Below, in pieces: positions 49,721 through 57,985 of a stretch of DNA of 64,000 nucleotides (the stretch's first letter is position 1; each line of letters starts with the position of its first letter). The translations under genes and the position numbers were made by a program. The DNA is taken from assembly GCF_002933275.1 (NCBI RefSeq), contig NZ_PSSX01000003.1, forward strand, positions 124,001 through 188,000. Reading direction: 5' to 3'. The notes under the pieces were generated by a model, which did no database searches, was not told the origin of the DNA, and saw only the letters and a list, made by a program, of their open reading frames with translations. The stretch is from Marinobacter maroccanus (GTDB lineage: Bacteria; Pseudomonadota; Gammaproteobacteria; Pseudomonadales; Oleiphilaceae).

Positions 49721-49779
49721 GGATGGCCCCGCAGGGCCATCCAGACTAAATCAGTGAGCACCGGAAGTACTTCCGGTGC
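49721..49779 (-). promoter_or_regulatory. Two strong hairpins between dctP and dctQ
   Basis: GGATGGCCC/GGGCCATCC (49721-49742, four-base loop) is followed by a perfect 22-base palindrome GCACCGGAAGT/ACTTCCGGTGC (49758-49779). Neither has a T run. Such pairs after a binding-protein gene usually protect the upstream mRNA and reduce downstream expression. Confidence 0.75.
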
Positions 49780-49798
49780 CCAGGGTCAGCCCCGAACC

Positions 49799-50851
49799 TT
49801 AGAGGTCCGCCGGAACATAGGCGCGCGTGTCCCAAACCTTGTAGGATTCCATGAATTCCTGCTGGCTCTCGTAAACACGCTTGAAGTCGGCATCCTTGGC
49901 AGCTTCTTCTTTCAGCACTTCCTCGGTGACCGCCTTCAGCTCTTTAAGAACCTCACGGGGAATCTGGTCGGCCTGAACACCCTTGTCCTGGAACTCGGCC
50001 AGAACCTTGCCGTTCTTGTACTCGCCCTCAGCCAGACCACGAGTGGTCGCCGCGGTGCAAGAAGCCTCAACCAGTGCCTTCTGGGCTTCAGTGGCTCGAT
50101 TCCACTCGTCCTTGTTGATCAGCATGTATTGGGCGGTGAACTGCTGGTGCCAGCCCGGGAACAGGTTGTACTTGACCACCTGGTTAAAGCCGAGGATCTG
50201 GTCGATGGCGGGCATGGAGAATTCAGTGGCATCGATGGTGCCTTTTTCCAGTGCCTGGTAAAGCTCGCCGCCCGGCATCATGGTGACAGAAGCGCCCAGT
50301 TTCTCGAGAACCTTGCCACCCAGGCCGGCGAAGCGGATCTTCAGGCCCTTGTAGTCTTCCAGTGTTTTGATGGGCTTGGAATACCAACCTGCTGTTTCGG
50401 GCCCGATAATGCCGCACAGCTGTGCGTGAACGTTGAAGCCCTTATTGGCATAGGTTTCCTGCAGCATTTCATGGCCGCCACCGTAGTAATACCAGCCGAT
50501 GTAGGCCGGGGGCTTCATGCCGAAGGGAACAGCGGCAAACAGGGGAATCGCAGGTACCTTGCCCTGATCGTAGCCGATCCAGGTGTAACCAGCGGATACC
50601 TTGCCGTCTGAGACGGACTGCAGGATGTCGAACGGCGGAACCAGCTTGCCGGGCTCATAGACACGGACCTGGATGCTGCCACTGGAGGCGGTGGTCAGGT
50701 TATCTGCAACCCAGGCGGCGGGAGAACCGAGGCCAGGAAGGTTGGTGGCGAAGGCAACGGGCATTTTCCAGCGCAGGTCGTCGGCAAACGCAGAGCCCGT
50801 GGTGAGAGCGATCGCACCGGCCACACCGGTGAGAGCCTTGAGAAGTTTCAT
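49799..50851 (-). CDS. dctP: TRAP transporter substrate-binding protein (DctP)
   Basis: This 350-residue periplasmic protein has a signal peptide (to SAFA). DctP-family runs include WKMPVAFATNLPGLGSPAAW, RVYEPGKLVPPFDILQSVSD, KGLKIRFAGLGGKVLEKLGA with the conserved Arg of the carboxylate-binding site, and MPGGELYQALEKGTIDATEF. It captures an organic acid and passes it to DctQM. AGGAG upstream supports the ATG at 50851. It is the first gene of the five-gene operon under the sigma-54 promoter at 51022-51038. Confidence 0.93.
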   Translation of the reverse strand: MKLLKALTGVAGAIALTTGSAFADDLRWKMPVAFATNLPGLGSPAAWVADNLTTASSGSIQVRVYEPGKLVPPFDILQSVSDGKVSAGYTWIGYDQGKVPAIPLFAAVPFGMKPPAYIGWYYYGGGHEMLQETYANKGFNVHAQLCGIIGPETAGWYSKPIKTLEDYKGLKIRFAGLGGKVLEKLGASVTMMPGGELYQALEKGTIDATEFSMPAIDQILGFNQVVKYNLFPGWHQQFTAQYMLINKDEWNRATEAQKALVEASCTAATTRGLAEGEYKNGKVLAEFQDKGVQADQIPREVLKELKAVTEEVLKEEAAKDADFKRVYESQQEFMESYKVWDTRAYVPADL

Positions 50852-51021
50852 TGGCAAGTCTCCTAACATTGTTATTGTATCTGGCCTGGCGCGGATAGCC
50901 GGGGCCTGATCTGAGTATAGTCAGAGAATGCAGGAACAGACGGACAGGGTTAATCTTGGGGGTCCAACAGTTTGCGTCAGTCTTGTTCTCTGCATTGTTC
51001 TGACGTCCTGCGTCCCGGAGA

Positions 51022-51038
51022 TTGCAGGCACTGTGCCA
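51022..51038 (-). promoter_or_regulatory. Sigma-54 promoter of the TRAP-bdhA-aacS operon
   Basis: On the minus strand TGGCACAGTGCCTGCAA matches TGGCAC-N5-TTGC at nine of eleven fixed positions, with correct GG-to-GC spacing. The transcript would start near 51010, leaving a leader of about 160 bases before dctP. Confidence 0.8.
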
Positions 51039-51102
51039 GGATACTTTTTATCTTTTATTTCAATAGATTGGAGATAATGGAAGAAAACCGAGCACACTAA
51101 AA

Positions 51103-51183
51103 TGTCCGATAATCAGGACATATTAAGACCTCAGTCGTAGGTAATTGTACGGACAACAGGACATTCGTCCGGATTTCAGGACA
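51103..51183. promoter_or_regulatory. Three enhancer-like palindromes upstream of the sigma-54 promoter
   Basis: TGTCCGATAATCAGGACA (51103-51120), TGTACGGACAACAGGACA (51146-51163) and CGTCCGGATTTCAGGACA (51166-51183) are related 18-bp sites with GGACA right arms; the first and third have near-complementary left arms. Centres are 43 and 20 bp apart. The last overlaps the stop codon of the sigma-54 activator gene. They are the expected UAS for that activator. Confidence 0.75.
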
Positions 51184-52621
51184 GTCTGGCCAGTTTTTCG
51201 TAGAGTACAGACCTGGAGATGCCCAGCAGCTTGGCCGCACGGGTGCGATTGCCCCGGCTGGCAACGAGGGCTTCCTCAATGGCATGGGCTTCGGCTTCGG
51301 CCAGAGTCTGCGACAGCGGCCGGACCGGTTGAGGCGCCAGGGAAGACACCGGGCGATTACCATTGCGTGGCAATACCTTGAAGATAGCGTCTGCATCGAG
51401 CAGGCCCCCTTCCTCTCCCATGGTCAGGGCTCGCTCAAGCACGTTCCGAAGCTCCCGGATATTACCTGGCCAGTCATAACTGCCCAGGGCCGATACACCG
51501 GCGTCGGTGATCTCACCGCGCAGCTCAAGCCCTTCACAAATCTCTTCCAGCAGCGCTTCGCACAACACCCCGAGATCTGCCAGGCGATCTCTCAGCGGCG
51601 GGATCGGAATTTCCAGAACATTAAGGCGGTAATAGAGATCCGACCGGAACTCGCCCTCGGCGATCATGACCTCCAGATTTCGACTGGTAGCCGCAATTAC
51701 CCGGACATCCACCGGAACCACCTTGTTGGAGCCCAGCGGTTCAATCTCGCCTTCCTGAAGCGCACGCAACAGCTTCGCCTGCAGCGGCAGCGGCATATCA
51801 CCCACTTCATCGAGAAACAATGTGCCACCATTGGCCAACTGGAACTTGCCGTCCCGGGTACGACGGTCAGCCCCGGTGTAGGCCCCCGGTGCGACCCCGA
51901 AAAACTCGGCTTCCAGGAGGTTATCCGGAATGGCCGCAACGTTAACACCCACAAACGGTTTCTCCGCCCGGGCCGAAACCGTATGAATGGCCTGGGCCAG
52001 AACCTCTTTGCCGGTGCCGGTTTCGCCCAGCAGAAGCACCGGCATGTCCCGCCCGGCCGCCAGACGGGCCCGCCGCTTGACCTCAAGGGCCGCCGGACTG
52101 GCCCCGACAAAATCGCCGAGGCTGTACCGGGTGCCGCGGGATTTCTTTGCCAGGGCCTTGCGAGCCGCCGCCAGATCCTGATGCAGACGCCGATACTTGG
52201 AAACCAGCGGGGTCAGAGGTTGCAGATCGTCATACAGGACAAACGCAACCCCGCCCACGATTCCGCCGTCATCGTCAAAGTAGGGTAGTCGAGTCACAAC
52301 CAGCTGCTGCTGATTGTGCTCCATGATATCCAGCAACAGGGGCTTGCCGGTTTCAACGACCTCCGGCATACGGGTCTGGGGAATCACCTGACGCACCGGT
52401 TTGCCGATGACCTGTGACGGATCGCCCAGGCCAAGCAGATGGGAATAACTGCTGTTGATCCAGGTAATCCGGGCATTCCGGTCGACAGCAATCGCGCCGG
52501 CACTGGCCTCCTCAAACATCGGAAACAGGGCTTCGATAAGGTCCCGGGTCAGGCCACTCTTGTTCTTGTCAGAAAACAGCTCTGTCATGTACCGCGCACC
52601 AACGGGTCGAATATCATTCAT
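51176..52621 (-). CDS. Sigma-54-dependent activator with PAS domain (HbcR-like)
   Basis: This 481-residue protein has an N-terminal PAS sensor (AGAIAVDRNARITWINSSYS). The AAA+ domain has LLLGETGTGKEVLAQAIH (Walker A), the sigma-54 contact loop PGAYTGADR, and GGTLFLDEVGDMPLPLQAKL (Walker B). A Fis-type helix-turn-helix ends it (NRTRAAKLLGISRSVLYEKL). The layout and place beside 3-hydroxybutyrate genes match Pseudomonas HbcR. The inducer is probably a 3HB metabolite sensed by PAS or an import-linked signal. The start is uncertain: ATG at 52621 or 52588, both with weak ribosome sites. Confidence 0.9.
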   Translation of the reverse strand: MNDIRPVGARYMTELFSDKNKSGLTRDLIEALFPMFEEASAGAIAVDRNARITWINSSYSHLLGLGDPSQVIGKPVRQVIPQTRMPEVVETGKPLLLDIMEHNQQQLVVTRLPYFDDDGGIVGGVAFVLYDDLQPLTPLVSKYRRLHQDLAAARKALAKKSRGTRYSLGDFVGASPAALEVKRRARLAAGRDMPVLLLGETGTGKEVLAQAIHTVSARAEKPFVGVNVAAIPDNLLEAEFFGVAPGAYTGADRRTRDGKFQLANGGTLFLDEVGDMPLPLQAKLLRALQEGEIEPLGSNKVVPVDVRVIAATSRNLEVMIAEGEFRSDLYYRLNVLEIPIPPLRDRLADLGVLCEALLEEICEGLELRGEITDAGVSALGSYDWPGNIRELRNVLERALTMGEEGGLLDADAIFKVLPRNGNRPVSSLAPQPVRPLSQTLAEAEAHAIEEALVASRGNRTRAAKLLGISRSVLYEKLARLS

Positions 52622-52673
52622 GGTAGTAACCCCGGCACCCGACGGACCGGGTGCAGTCACGGAAGTATATGAG

Positions 52674-52719
52674 GCCCCCGGACCGGGGGCAAACGAAGCC
52701 GGCCCGATAACAGGCCGGC
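52674..52719 (-). terminator. Two hairpins after the oligomer hydrolase gene
   Basis: GCCGGCC/GGCCGGC (52698-52719) and GCCCCC/GGGGGC (52674-52690) follow the hydrolase stop on the minus strand. The first is followed by TTCGTTT. They probably end the hydrolase transcript and insulate the activator gene. Confidence 0.55.
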
Positions 52720-52730
52720 CAGTGGCACGT

Positions 52731-54839
52731 TTATTCCGGAATCCGGACCTGGTCGTCTTCAAAGACGATCTGGTCTGCGGCATCCGGCTCGGGATTGATC
52801 GCCGGCAGGTTGGCTTCCGCCAGCGGTGTCGTGATGTCGCCCCGGGGCACAGTACGAACCACCTGGCTGGGCGGCAACGCCTGCTTCTCGGTCAGATTGG
52901 CCCAAACCAGATCCAGGGCCTGGAAGTAGTAGTGGTGCAACGGCACATAGCGGTCAGCAACGCCCGGGAAACCATTGAGCACGTCCAGGTGGTGGGCGTT
53001 GAGGATCTCGTAATACCGAAGGTTGCTTTTCTTCCCTTCCACTCGCTGATTCAGGCCGAAATAGGGCCTGGACGTGTGGTTGATTGGCAGGATTGCATCG
53101 GCACGACCGGTGACAAAGACCGTCGGCTTGCCCTGCAGATTACCCGAGGCACGGACATCGGCAATACCCTCGGCAATAGCCGTTGCCAGCTCGGCGTCGG
53201 AACCTTCCAGATCAGCCCCGCTAATGGCGTCGCTGCCCTGGGCAAGGCTTCGAAGACACAACAGGGCATCCAGGCCATAGTCCAACTGATTGGAGCTCGG
53301 TGACGCGCTGGCGGGCAGGCTGGTGGGCTGACCATCGGCACTGTCATACACGATGTTCACACCGGCTGACGGCGGAATGCCATTACTGACAGAGAACAGA
53401 GCCGCCTCTACCGATGGTGCAATCTGGGTCACCGCCCCAGCGGTATCGGTTGCCGCCAGACTGAGCTCACAGACCCGATCCTCCACACCGGCCCGGCCAT
53501 AGGCGTTGGCATAGGTCATGGCAATGCTCGGAGCCACCGCCAACCCGAAGTGAACCGGCGCCAGCAGATTCTGCTCCGGCTGAATACCAAACTCTTCGTT
53601 CAGGATGCGCAGGGCGTCGGTGGCCCGGTCATCCAGAGTGGCACCGCTCACCAGACCCTTGTTGGCAAGGGAGTTACAGATATTCTCACCGATTGCCGGG
53701 GGATTGAAGGTGGCATTTAATGGCGCATCGTCCCGGATCGCAGGCGCCTGGTTGGCACAGCCCTGATAGACGGCAAGGGCCGTGGTGTAATCCAGCAGGC
53801 TACGGCTATGCTCGGTAATAACCGGGCCTTCACCCTGGCGAATGGTGAAGCTTCGGTCCACTTCCGGATTCACGTTGGGCTCTGACACCGCAACACCGTC
53901 AATCAGGCCGCGAGTGTCCTGCTCGGCAGCACGAACTGAAGAACCACCGCCATTGGACACACTGGAGGCAATAACCACGGTGTTTTTGGGATTGATGGTC
54001 AGCAGCGTTTCGCCGTTGCCCAGTTCCCGGCCAAACTTTTCGTTCAGCACATAAAAGCCGAATTCAATGGACTGCAACACGTGCAGGCCCCAGTCGGCTT
54101 CCGGGTTGGCTTTGGAGTGTGCGTGCTTGTAGGCAAAACGGTCCGGCCAGCTATTGTCGAAGTCTGCGCGCTGCTCATCGGTCAGATCAGCCCGGAACTG
54201 CACTGGCTCATCGGCGGAGGTAAGCGTGCCATCCATGCGCTGGGCGGTGTTGGTGGCCAGGTTATGGGAGCCGGTCCCGGTGCCCTTGTCGGTATAGACA
54301 ACGGCGCACCCCTTTTTAAGCCCCCACTCACCGGCGGTGCCGATGGCACCATAGATGCCACGAGAGCCCGAGGACGGCGCTGTCACCATGCAGGGGCGCT
54401 CGGGATCAAAACTATCGGGCACCTGTGCCATGACCGTCACCGGCACGTCGGTACCCGGCACCGCCATGTAGGCAAGGTATTCGTCCCCCGGAATCAGGCC
54501 TTCACCGCTGGCGTCGACCTGCGGGCCGAAGAAGGTGCCATAACCGCCGCCGGGAGCGGTATCCACCAACGCGCGGTAATTGTTATAGATCGCCAATCGA
54601 CGGAGTTCGGCAGCGGTAGGATTAAGAGGGTCTGCAAACGCAGGCGCGGGCGCAGTGGCCAGTCCACTGGCACCGAGGCCTGCAGTTAACAGGTCATCGG
54701 TAACACCGTCGTAGCTGGTCTGGTTTATGTCGCCCTGGATAAAGTCAGGGATCTCGTTGAAGGGTGGTTTTCCATCCTTGCAGGCAGTGAGGGTCATCCC
54801 CGTGGCGCCGATCAGGGCGCAGAGCATAATTCGTTTCAT
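52731..54839 (-). CDS. D-(-)-3-hydroxybutyrate oligomer hydrolase, lipoprotein
   Basis: This 702-residue protein has a lipoprotein-type signal ([20 protein letters not shown]). It matches the 3HB-oligomer hydrolase family in length and in runs such as [36 protein letters not shown], the likely nucleophile region [14 protein letters not shown], and [13 protein letters not shown] near the C-terminus. It should cut short poly(3-hydroxybutyrate) products to monomers at the cell surface. AAGGAACG precedes the ATG. Its promoter region carries a sigma-54 box and the same palindromes as the TRAP operon. Confidence 0.92.
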   Translation of the reverse strand: MKRIMLCALIGATGMTLTACKDGKPPFNEIPDFIQGDINQTSYDGVTDDLLTAGLGASGLATAPAPAFADPLNPTAAELRRLAIYNNYRALVDTAPGGGYGTFFGPQVDASGEGLIPGDEYLAYMAVPGTDVPVTVMAQVPDSFDPERPCMVTAPSSGSRGIYGAIGTAGEWGLKKGCAVVYTDKGTGTGSHNLATNTAQRMDGTLTSADEPVQFRADLTDEQRADFDNSWPDRFAYKHAHSKANPEADWGLHVLQSIEFGFYVLNEKFGRELGNGETLLTINPKNTVVIASSVSNGGGSSVRAAEQDTRGLIDGVAVSEPNVNPEVDRSFTIRQGEGPVITEHSRSLLDYTTALAVYQGCANQAPAIRDDAPLNATFNPPAIGENICNSLANKGLVSGATLDDRATDALRILNEEFGIQPEQNLLAPVHFGLAVAPSIAMTYANAYGRAGVEDRVCELSLAATDTAGAVTQIAPSVEAALFSVSNGIPPSAGVNIVYDSADGQPTSLPASASPSSNQLDYGLDALLCLRSLAQGSDAISGADLEGSDAELATAIAEGIADVRASGNLQGKPTVFVTGRADAILPINHTSRPYFGLNQRVEGKKSNLRYYEILNAHHLDVLNGFPGVADRYVPLHHYYFQALDLVWANLTEKQALPPSQVVRTVPRGDITTPLAEANLPAINPEPDAADQIVFEDDQVRIPE

Positions 54840-54903
54840 GATCGTTCCTTGTTTGTTGTTGTAAACGAACAGACCAGGCCTCAAGCCGGGCCCCGGGAAC
54901 GCC

Positions 54904-54920
54904 ATGCGGATCCTGTGCCA
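54904..54920 (-). promoter_or_regulatory. Sigma-54 promoter of the oligomer hydrolase gene
   Basis: On the minus strand TGGCACAGGATCCGCAT has the TGGCAC -24 element and a GC at the right -12 distance; the two Ts before GC are replaced by CC. The transcript would start near 54892, about 50 bases before the ATG. Confidence 0.65.
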
Positions 54921-54980
54921 ATCAGGTATCCTTCTGATTTATATAATCTTAATCCACCTTTTGGTTTCGAGAAGAGTAAT

Positions 54981-55090
54981 TGTTCCGGATTTCCGGACAA
55001 CCGACAGTGAATCTATCACGGAGAAATGGCGCCACAGTTGGCCTGAGGCAGGTTGTCCCGAAACTCGGACACTGTATGGAATGTCGGACA
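54981..55090. promoter_or_regulatory. Palindromic enhancer-like sites between the hydrolase genes
   Basis: TGTTCCGGATTTCCGGACA (54981-54999), TGTCCCGAAACTCGGACA (55054-55071) and a weaker TGTATGGAATGTCGGACA (55073-55090) share the TGTCCG...CGGACA form of the sites near 51.1 kb. They lie in the 353-base divergent gap 54840-55192 and could serve either gene. Confidence 0.7.
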
Positions 55091-55192
55091 ATGGATTTCG
55101 CGACCACCGGCAGGGTGGGAGCGACATCCACCCTTATCCCCTCTTCGTAAATCCCATGAGTCCCTTCAAGCCGCCTCAGAAAGGAGATACCA

Positions 55193-56104
55193 GTGCCCGG
55201 CCAGCGAACACGATTGAAACGGGGTGGACTATTTGGATTGATTGGAAGCCTGTTGATGCTGGCAGGGTGCGCGACCCACCACAATGGAGCTGCTTCCGCT
55301 GGTATCCCGGACGAGGGGGATTTCCGGGTAGATAGGGACCTGCGGTTTTCGCCCAGTGATTGGCCAGAAGCCCTGTTCGCCGACCTCTACCTTCCGACCG
55401 GGCAAGTCTCACAGCGGCGCTATCCGGTTGTCCTGATGGTTCATGGGGGCGGCTGGCAACGCCGATCACGGGAGGACATGGCCTGGATCGCAGAAGAGGT
55501 AGCCAGCCGCGGTTTCGCGGTGCTGAACATCGATTACCGGTTTGCACCGGAACACACCTTCCCGGCCCAGCTACATGATCTGCAACTGGCCCGACAGTGG
55601 CTGAACCGGCATGCCGGTGAGTATCACCTGGACCCAAACCGTGTCAGCGGCTTCGGTTTCTCCTCCGGCGCCCATCTGATTGCGCTGATGGCCCTGGTGG
55701 CAAGCTCCGACAGCGACCTGAACCAGCCCCACGGCGGGCCGGAAACCCGACTGAATGCGGTTGTCACCGGCGGCCTGCCTTCCGACCTCATGGCCTTTGG
55801 TTCGGGCAAACTGATCCGGCAATTCCTTGGGGGGAAGCAGCAGGAAATACCGGAAACCTATCGCAAGGCGTCCCCGATCAGCCATGTAACCGCCAACGCG
55901 CCGCCTTTTTTCCTGTTTCACGGTGCCATGGATATGCTTGTGCCTTTCAGTCAGGCAGAACGGTTTCGGGAGGCTCTCGAGGAACACCAGGTCTGCAGCG
56001 AACTCTACGAAATGCACCTGCGGGGGCATGTCACCAGTTTTCTGACCGCGGGCGATGCGGTGGACCAGGCTATCGGGTTCCTCGCCCGCCAGCATGAGGG
56101 GTGA
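55193..56104 (+). CDS. Alpha/beta hydrolase lipoprotein
   Basis: This 303-residue protein has a basic N-terminus and a lipobox (LLMLAGC). The hydrolase core contains LMVHGGGWQRRSRED (oxyanion HGGGW), VSGFGFSSGAHLIALMALVA (nucleophile GFSSG), DMLVPFSQAERF (acid) and LRGHVTSF (His). It belongs to the hormone-sensitive-lipase/BD-FAE-like group of carboxylesterases. Facing the 3HB-oligomer hydrolase across a shared control region, it may act on hydroxyalkanoate esters at the cell surface, but this is context only. It starts with GTG or a nearby codon after AAAGGAG. Confidence 0.82.
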   Translation: MPGQRTRLKRGGLFGLIGSLLMLAGCATHHNGAASAGIPDEGDFRVDRDLRFSPSDWPEALFADLYLPTGQVSQRRYPVVLMVHGGGWQRRSREDMAWIAEEVASRGFAVLNIDYRFAPEHTFPAQLHDLQLARQWLNRHAGEYHLDPNRVSGFGFSSGAHLIALMALVASSDSDLNQPHGGPETRLNAVVTGGLPSDLMAFGSGKLIRQFLGGKQQEIPETYRKASPISHVTANAPPFFLFHGAMDMLVPFSQAERFREALEEHQVCSELYEMHLRGHVTSFLTAGDAVDQAIGFLARQHEG

Positions 56105-56115
56105 CGCCCGCGCCG

Positions 56116-56478
56116 CTACCCGATCCGGATGAAAGGCAGCAGGCTCAGGCCCATGATCACCAGAATGGCAACGCAGGCCGCCAGAGTCCGAATCGGCCGC
56201 TGCCTGAGCATGAACCAGAAACCGCCGGATTCGCCCCGGGCCAGGTGCTCCTCGTAGGCCCGCCGCTGGATTTCATAACGTTGCCGCTGATACTCATCCA
56301 GCAGCGCCCGGGCCCGGGCCGCCTCATCGTCATCGTGCACCCAGAAACCGCCCATACTGATACCCCAACGGCTGGGCGGCGTTTCGTAATAGGCCACCTC
56401 ATGGGCATCGAACAGAGCACGGATTTCATCGGCCTCGTCATCGGGTACATGGCGCAGGTTCATCAGATGGTGGGGCAT
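56116..56478 (-). CDS. DUF6164 family protein
   Basis: This 120-residue protein has an N-terminal region HLMNLRHVPDDEADEIRALF, HEVAYYETPPSRWGISMGGF and DDDEAARARALLDEYQRQRY, followed by one C-terminal membrane helix (LAACVAILVIMGLSLLPF). The wording matches the DUF6164 family as I recall it; function unknown. It converges with the hydrolase lipoprotein and is divergent from the DUF2868 gene. Confidence 0.7.
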   Translation of the reverse strand: MPHHLMNLRHVPDDEADEIRALFDAHEVAYYETPPSRWGISMGGFWVHDDDEAARARALLDEYQRQRYEIQRRAYEEHLARGESGGFWFMLRQRPIRTLAACVAILVIMGLSLLPFIRIG

Positions 56479-56575
56479 AGACTCTCGTTGTCTGGTATCA
56501 GGTGCAGGTATCCCTATATCCTAGCACTAAAGCCCGATCGGGCCCGACTGCCCGAATTCGACAACGGAACCCTGA

Positions 56576-57985
56576 ATGACCGACAGCCCCCTCCGATTGC
56601 TGCTGGAATTTGATAGCCAGGCGCAACGGGACAGATCACAGCCTCCCACCTTCCTGCATCGACGGGACCGCAAGTTCGCACTGGTGTGTGAGGAGCAGGG
56701 CGTGGCCCCGGACGCCGCCCGTTGGCTGGCCCACCTGAACCGGCTCAGCGGACCCCGGGCAACCCCGGCAGCCACCGACCAAACCCTGGCAACCTGGCGC
56801 CGGATTACCGCTGGCTTTTCAGCGGTCGGGTTGATTGCAGGCGTGCTTGCCATGGCCGGCCTGCTGTTTTACGACGGCGGCCAGCGCATCAACATCACGG
56901 TTTTTCTGGCGTTCGTGCTACTGCACCTGGTTCTTGCCCTGTTTACCACCCTGCAATCCCTGGCCGGATGGCAGCCCTGGCGCTGGCTGGTACAGCGTTT
57001 CGGGGTCAACCCGGGCGACGGGGTATTCAACAAGCTTCAGCCACTTCTGATGGCCAGGGCGGCTCATCTGGGTGGTATCGCCTTTGCCATCGCCGGCCTG
57101 ATCACCCTGCTGGGTATGGTGGTCGTTCAGGACCTTGCCTTCGGCTGGAGCACCACACTGGATACCGCTGCCGCGAGCTACCACGGATTCATAAACACCG
57201 TCGCCACGCCCTGGGCCTGGGCCTGGCCGGCAGCCGCTCCGGATATTGTCCTGGTCGAGGCAACGCGCTTCTTCCGGGCCGGCGACCCAATGGCAAGTCC
57301 TGAACCGGCCCTGTGGGGCCAGTGGTGGCCATTTGTCACCATGCTGTGGACAATTTGGGTTCTGTTGCCACGTCTCATTCTCTGGGGCTTGGCCGCCGTG
57401 CAGACACGACAAAAGGCCCGTCGCCTGCTCGCCAGCCACCCGGCCATGCACGCCCTGATGTATCGTATGGAAACACCCGCCCTGGACACTGGCAACAGCC
57501 ACCATGATGCCGACGACCTGCCGGACACCAGTGCTCGAAGCAATTTGCTACCACTGCCTGACAGCGACATCCTGCTGTGCTGGGCGGGCGCCGGGGAGCC
57601 TGAATTGCCAGAGGGGCTTCGCTCGGGCAAGGAGCTCGTGCTTCGGTCGGGCGGCAGCGCCAGCCTCTCGGACGATGACCAGACCCTGAGCCGGATCTCT
57701 GAGCACCTGAAAAACCGTTCCAAGGCCGTCATTCTGCTGGTGCGCTGCTGGCAGCCCCCCACTGGTGAACTGCAGGATTTCCTGGAGACAGCCCGTGGCA
57801 CCTGGCCTCGTGGCTCCCGGGTCGCGCTGGTTCCCCTGGCCGCGGACAGCAACCAGGAGCCCGATGCCCACCAGGTTCAGCCCTGGCTCCGGTTTGCCGA
57901 GCGGGTTGGCAGCGAGTTCGTTCAGGTATCACTACCGCCCTTCCAGATGCGGGATCCCTATTCAGCGGTCGGGGAGACTTTATGA
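56576..57985 (+). CDS. DUF2868 domain membrane protein
   Basis: This 469-residue protein has a soluble N-terminal part with an RDR-rich stretch (FLHRRDRKFALVCEEQGVAP), four or more membrane helices (GFSAVGLIAGVLAMAGLLFY; FLAFVLLHLVLALFTT; IAGLITLLGMVVVQDLAFGW; MLWTIWVLLPRLILWGLAAV) and a soluble C-terminal domain (LPDSDILLCWAGAGEPELPE; GSRVALVPLAADSN). Its stop overlaps the start of the DUF3482 GTPase by four bases (ATGA). The pair is conserved in gammaproteobacteria but has no known role. Confidence 0.82.
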   Translation: MTDSPLRLLLEFDSQAQRDRSQPPTFLHRRDRKFALVCEEQGVAPDAARWLAHLNRLSGPRATPAATDQTLATWRRITAGFSAVGLIAGVLAMAGLLFYDGGQRINITVFLAFVLLHLVLALFTTLQSLAGWQPWRWLVQRFGVNPGDGVFNKLQPLLMARAAHLGGIAFAIAGLITLLGMVVVQDLAFGWSTTLDTAAASYHGFINTVATPWAWAWPAAAPDIVLVEATRFFRAGDPMASPEPALWGQWWPFVTMLWTIWVLLPRLILWGLAAVQTRQKARRLLASHPAMHALMYRMETPALDTGNSHHDADDLPDTSARSNLLPLPDSDILLCWAGAGEPELPEGLRSGKELVLRSGGSASLSDDDQTLSRISEHLKNRSKAVILLVRCWQPPTGELQDFLETARGTWPRGSRVALVPLAADSNQEPDAHQVQPWLRFAERVGSEFVQVSLPPFQMRDPYSAVGETL

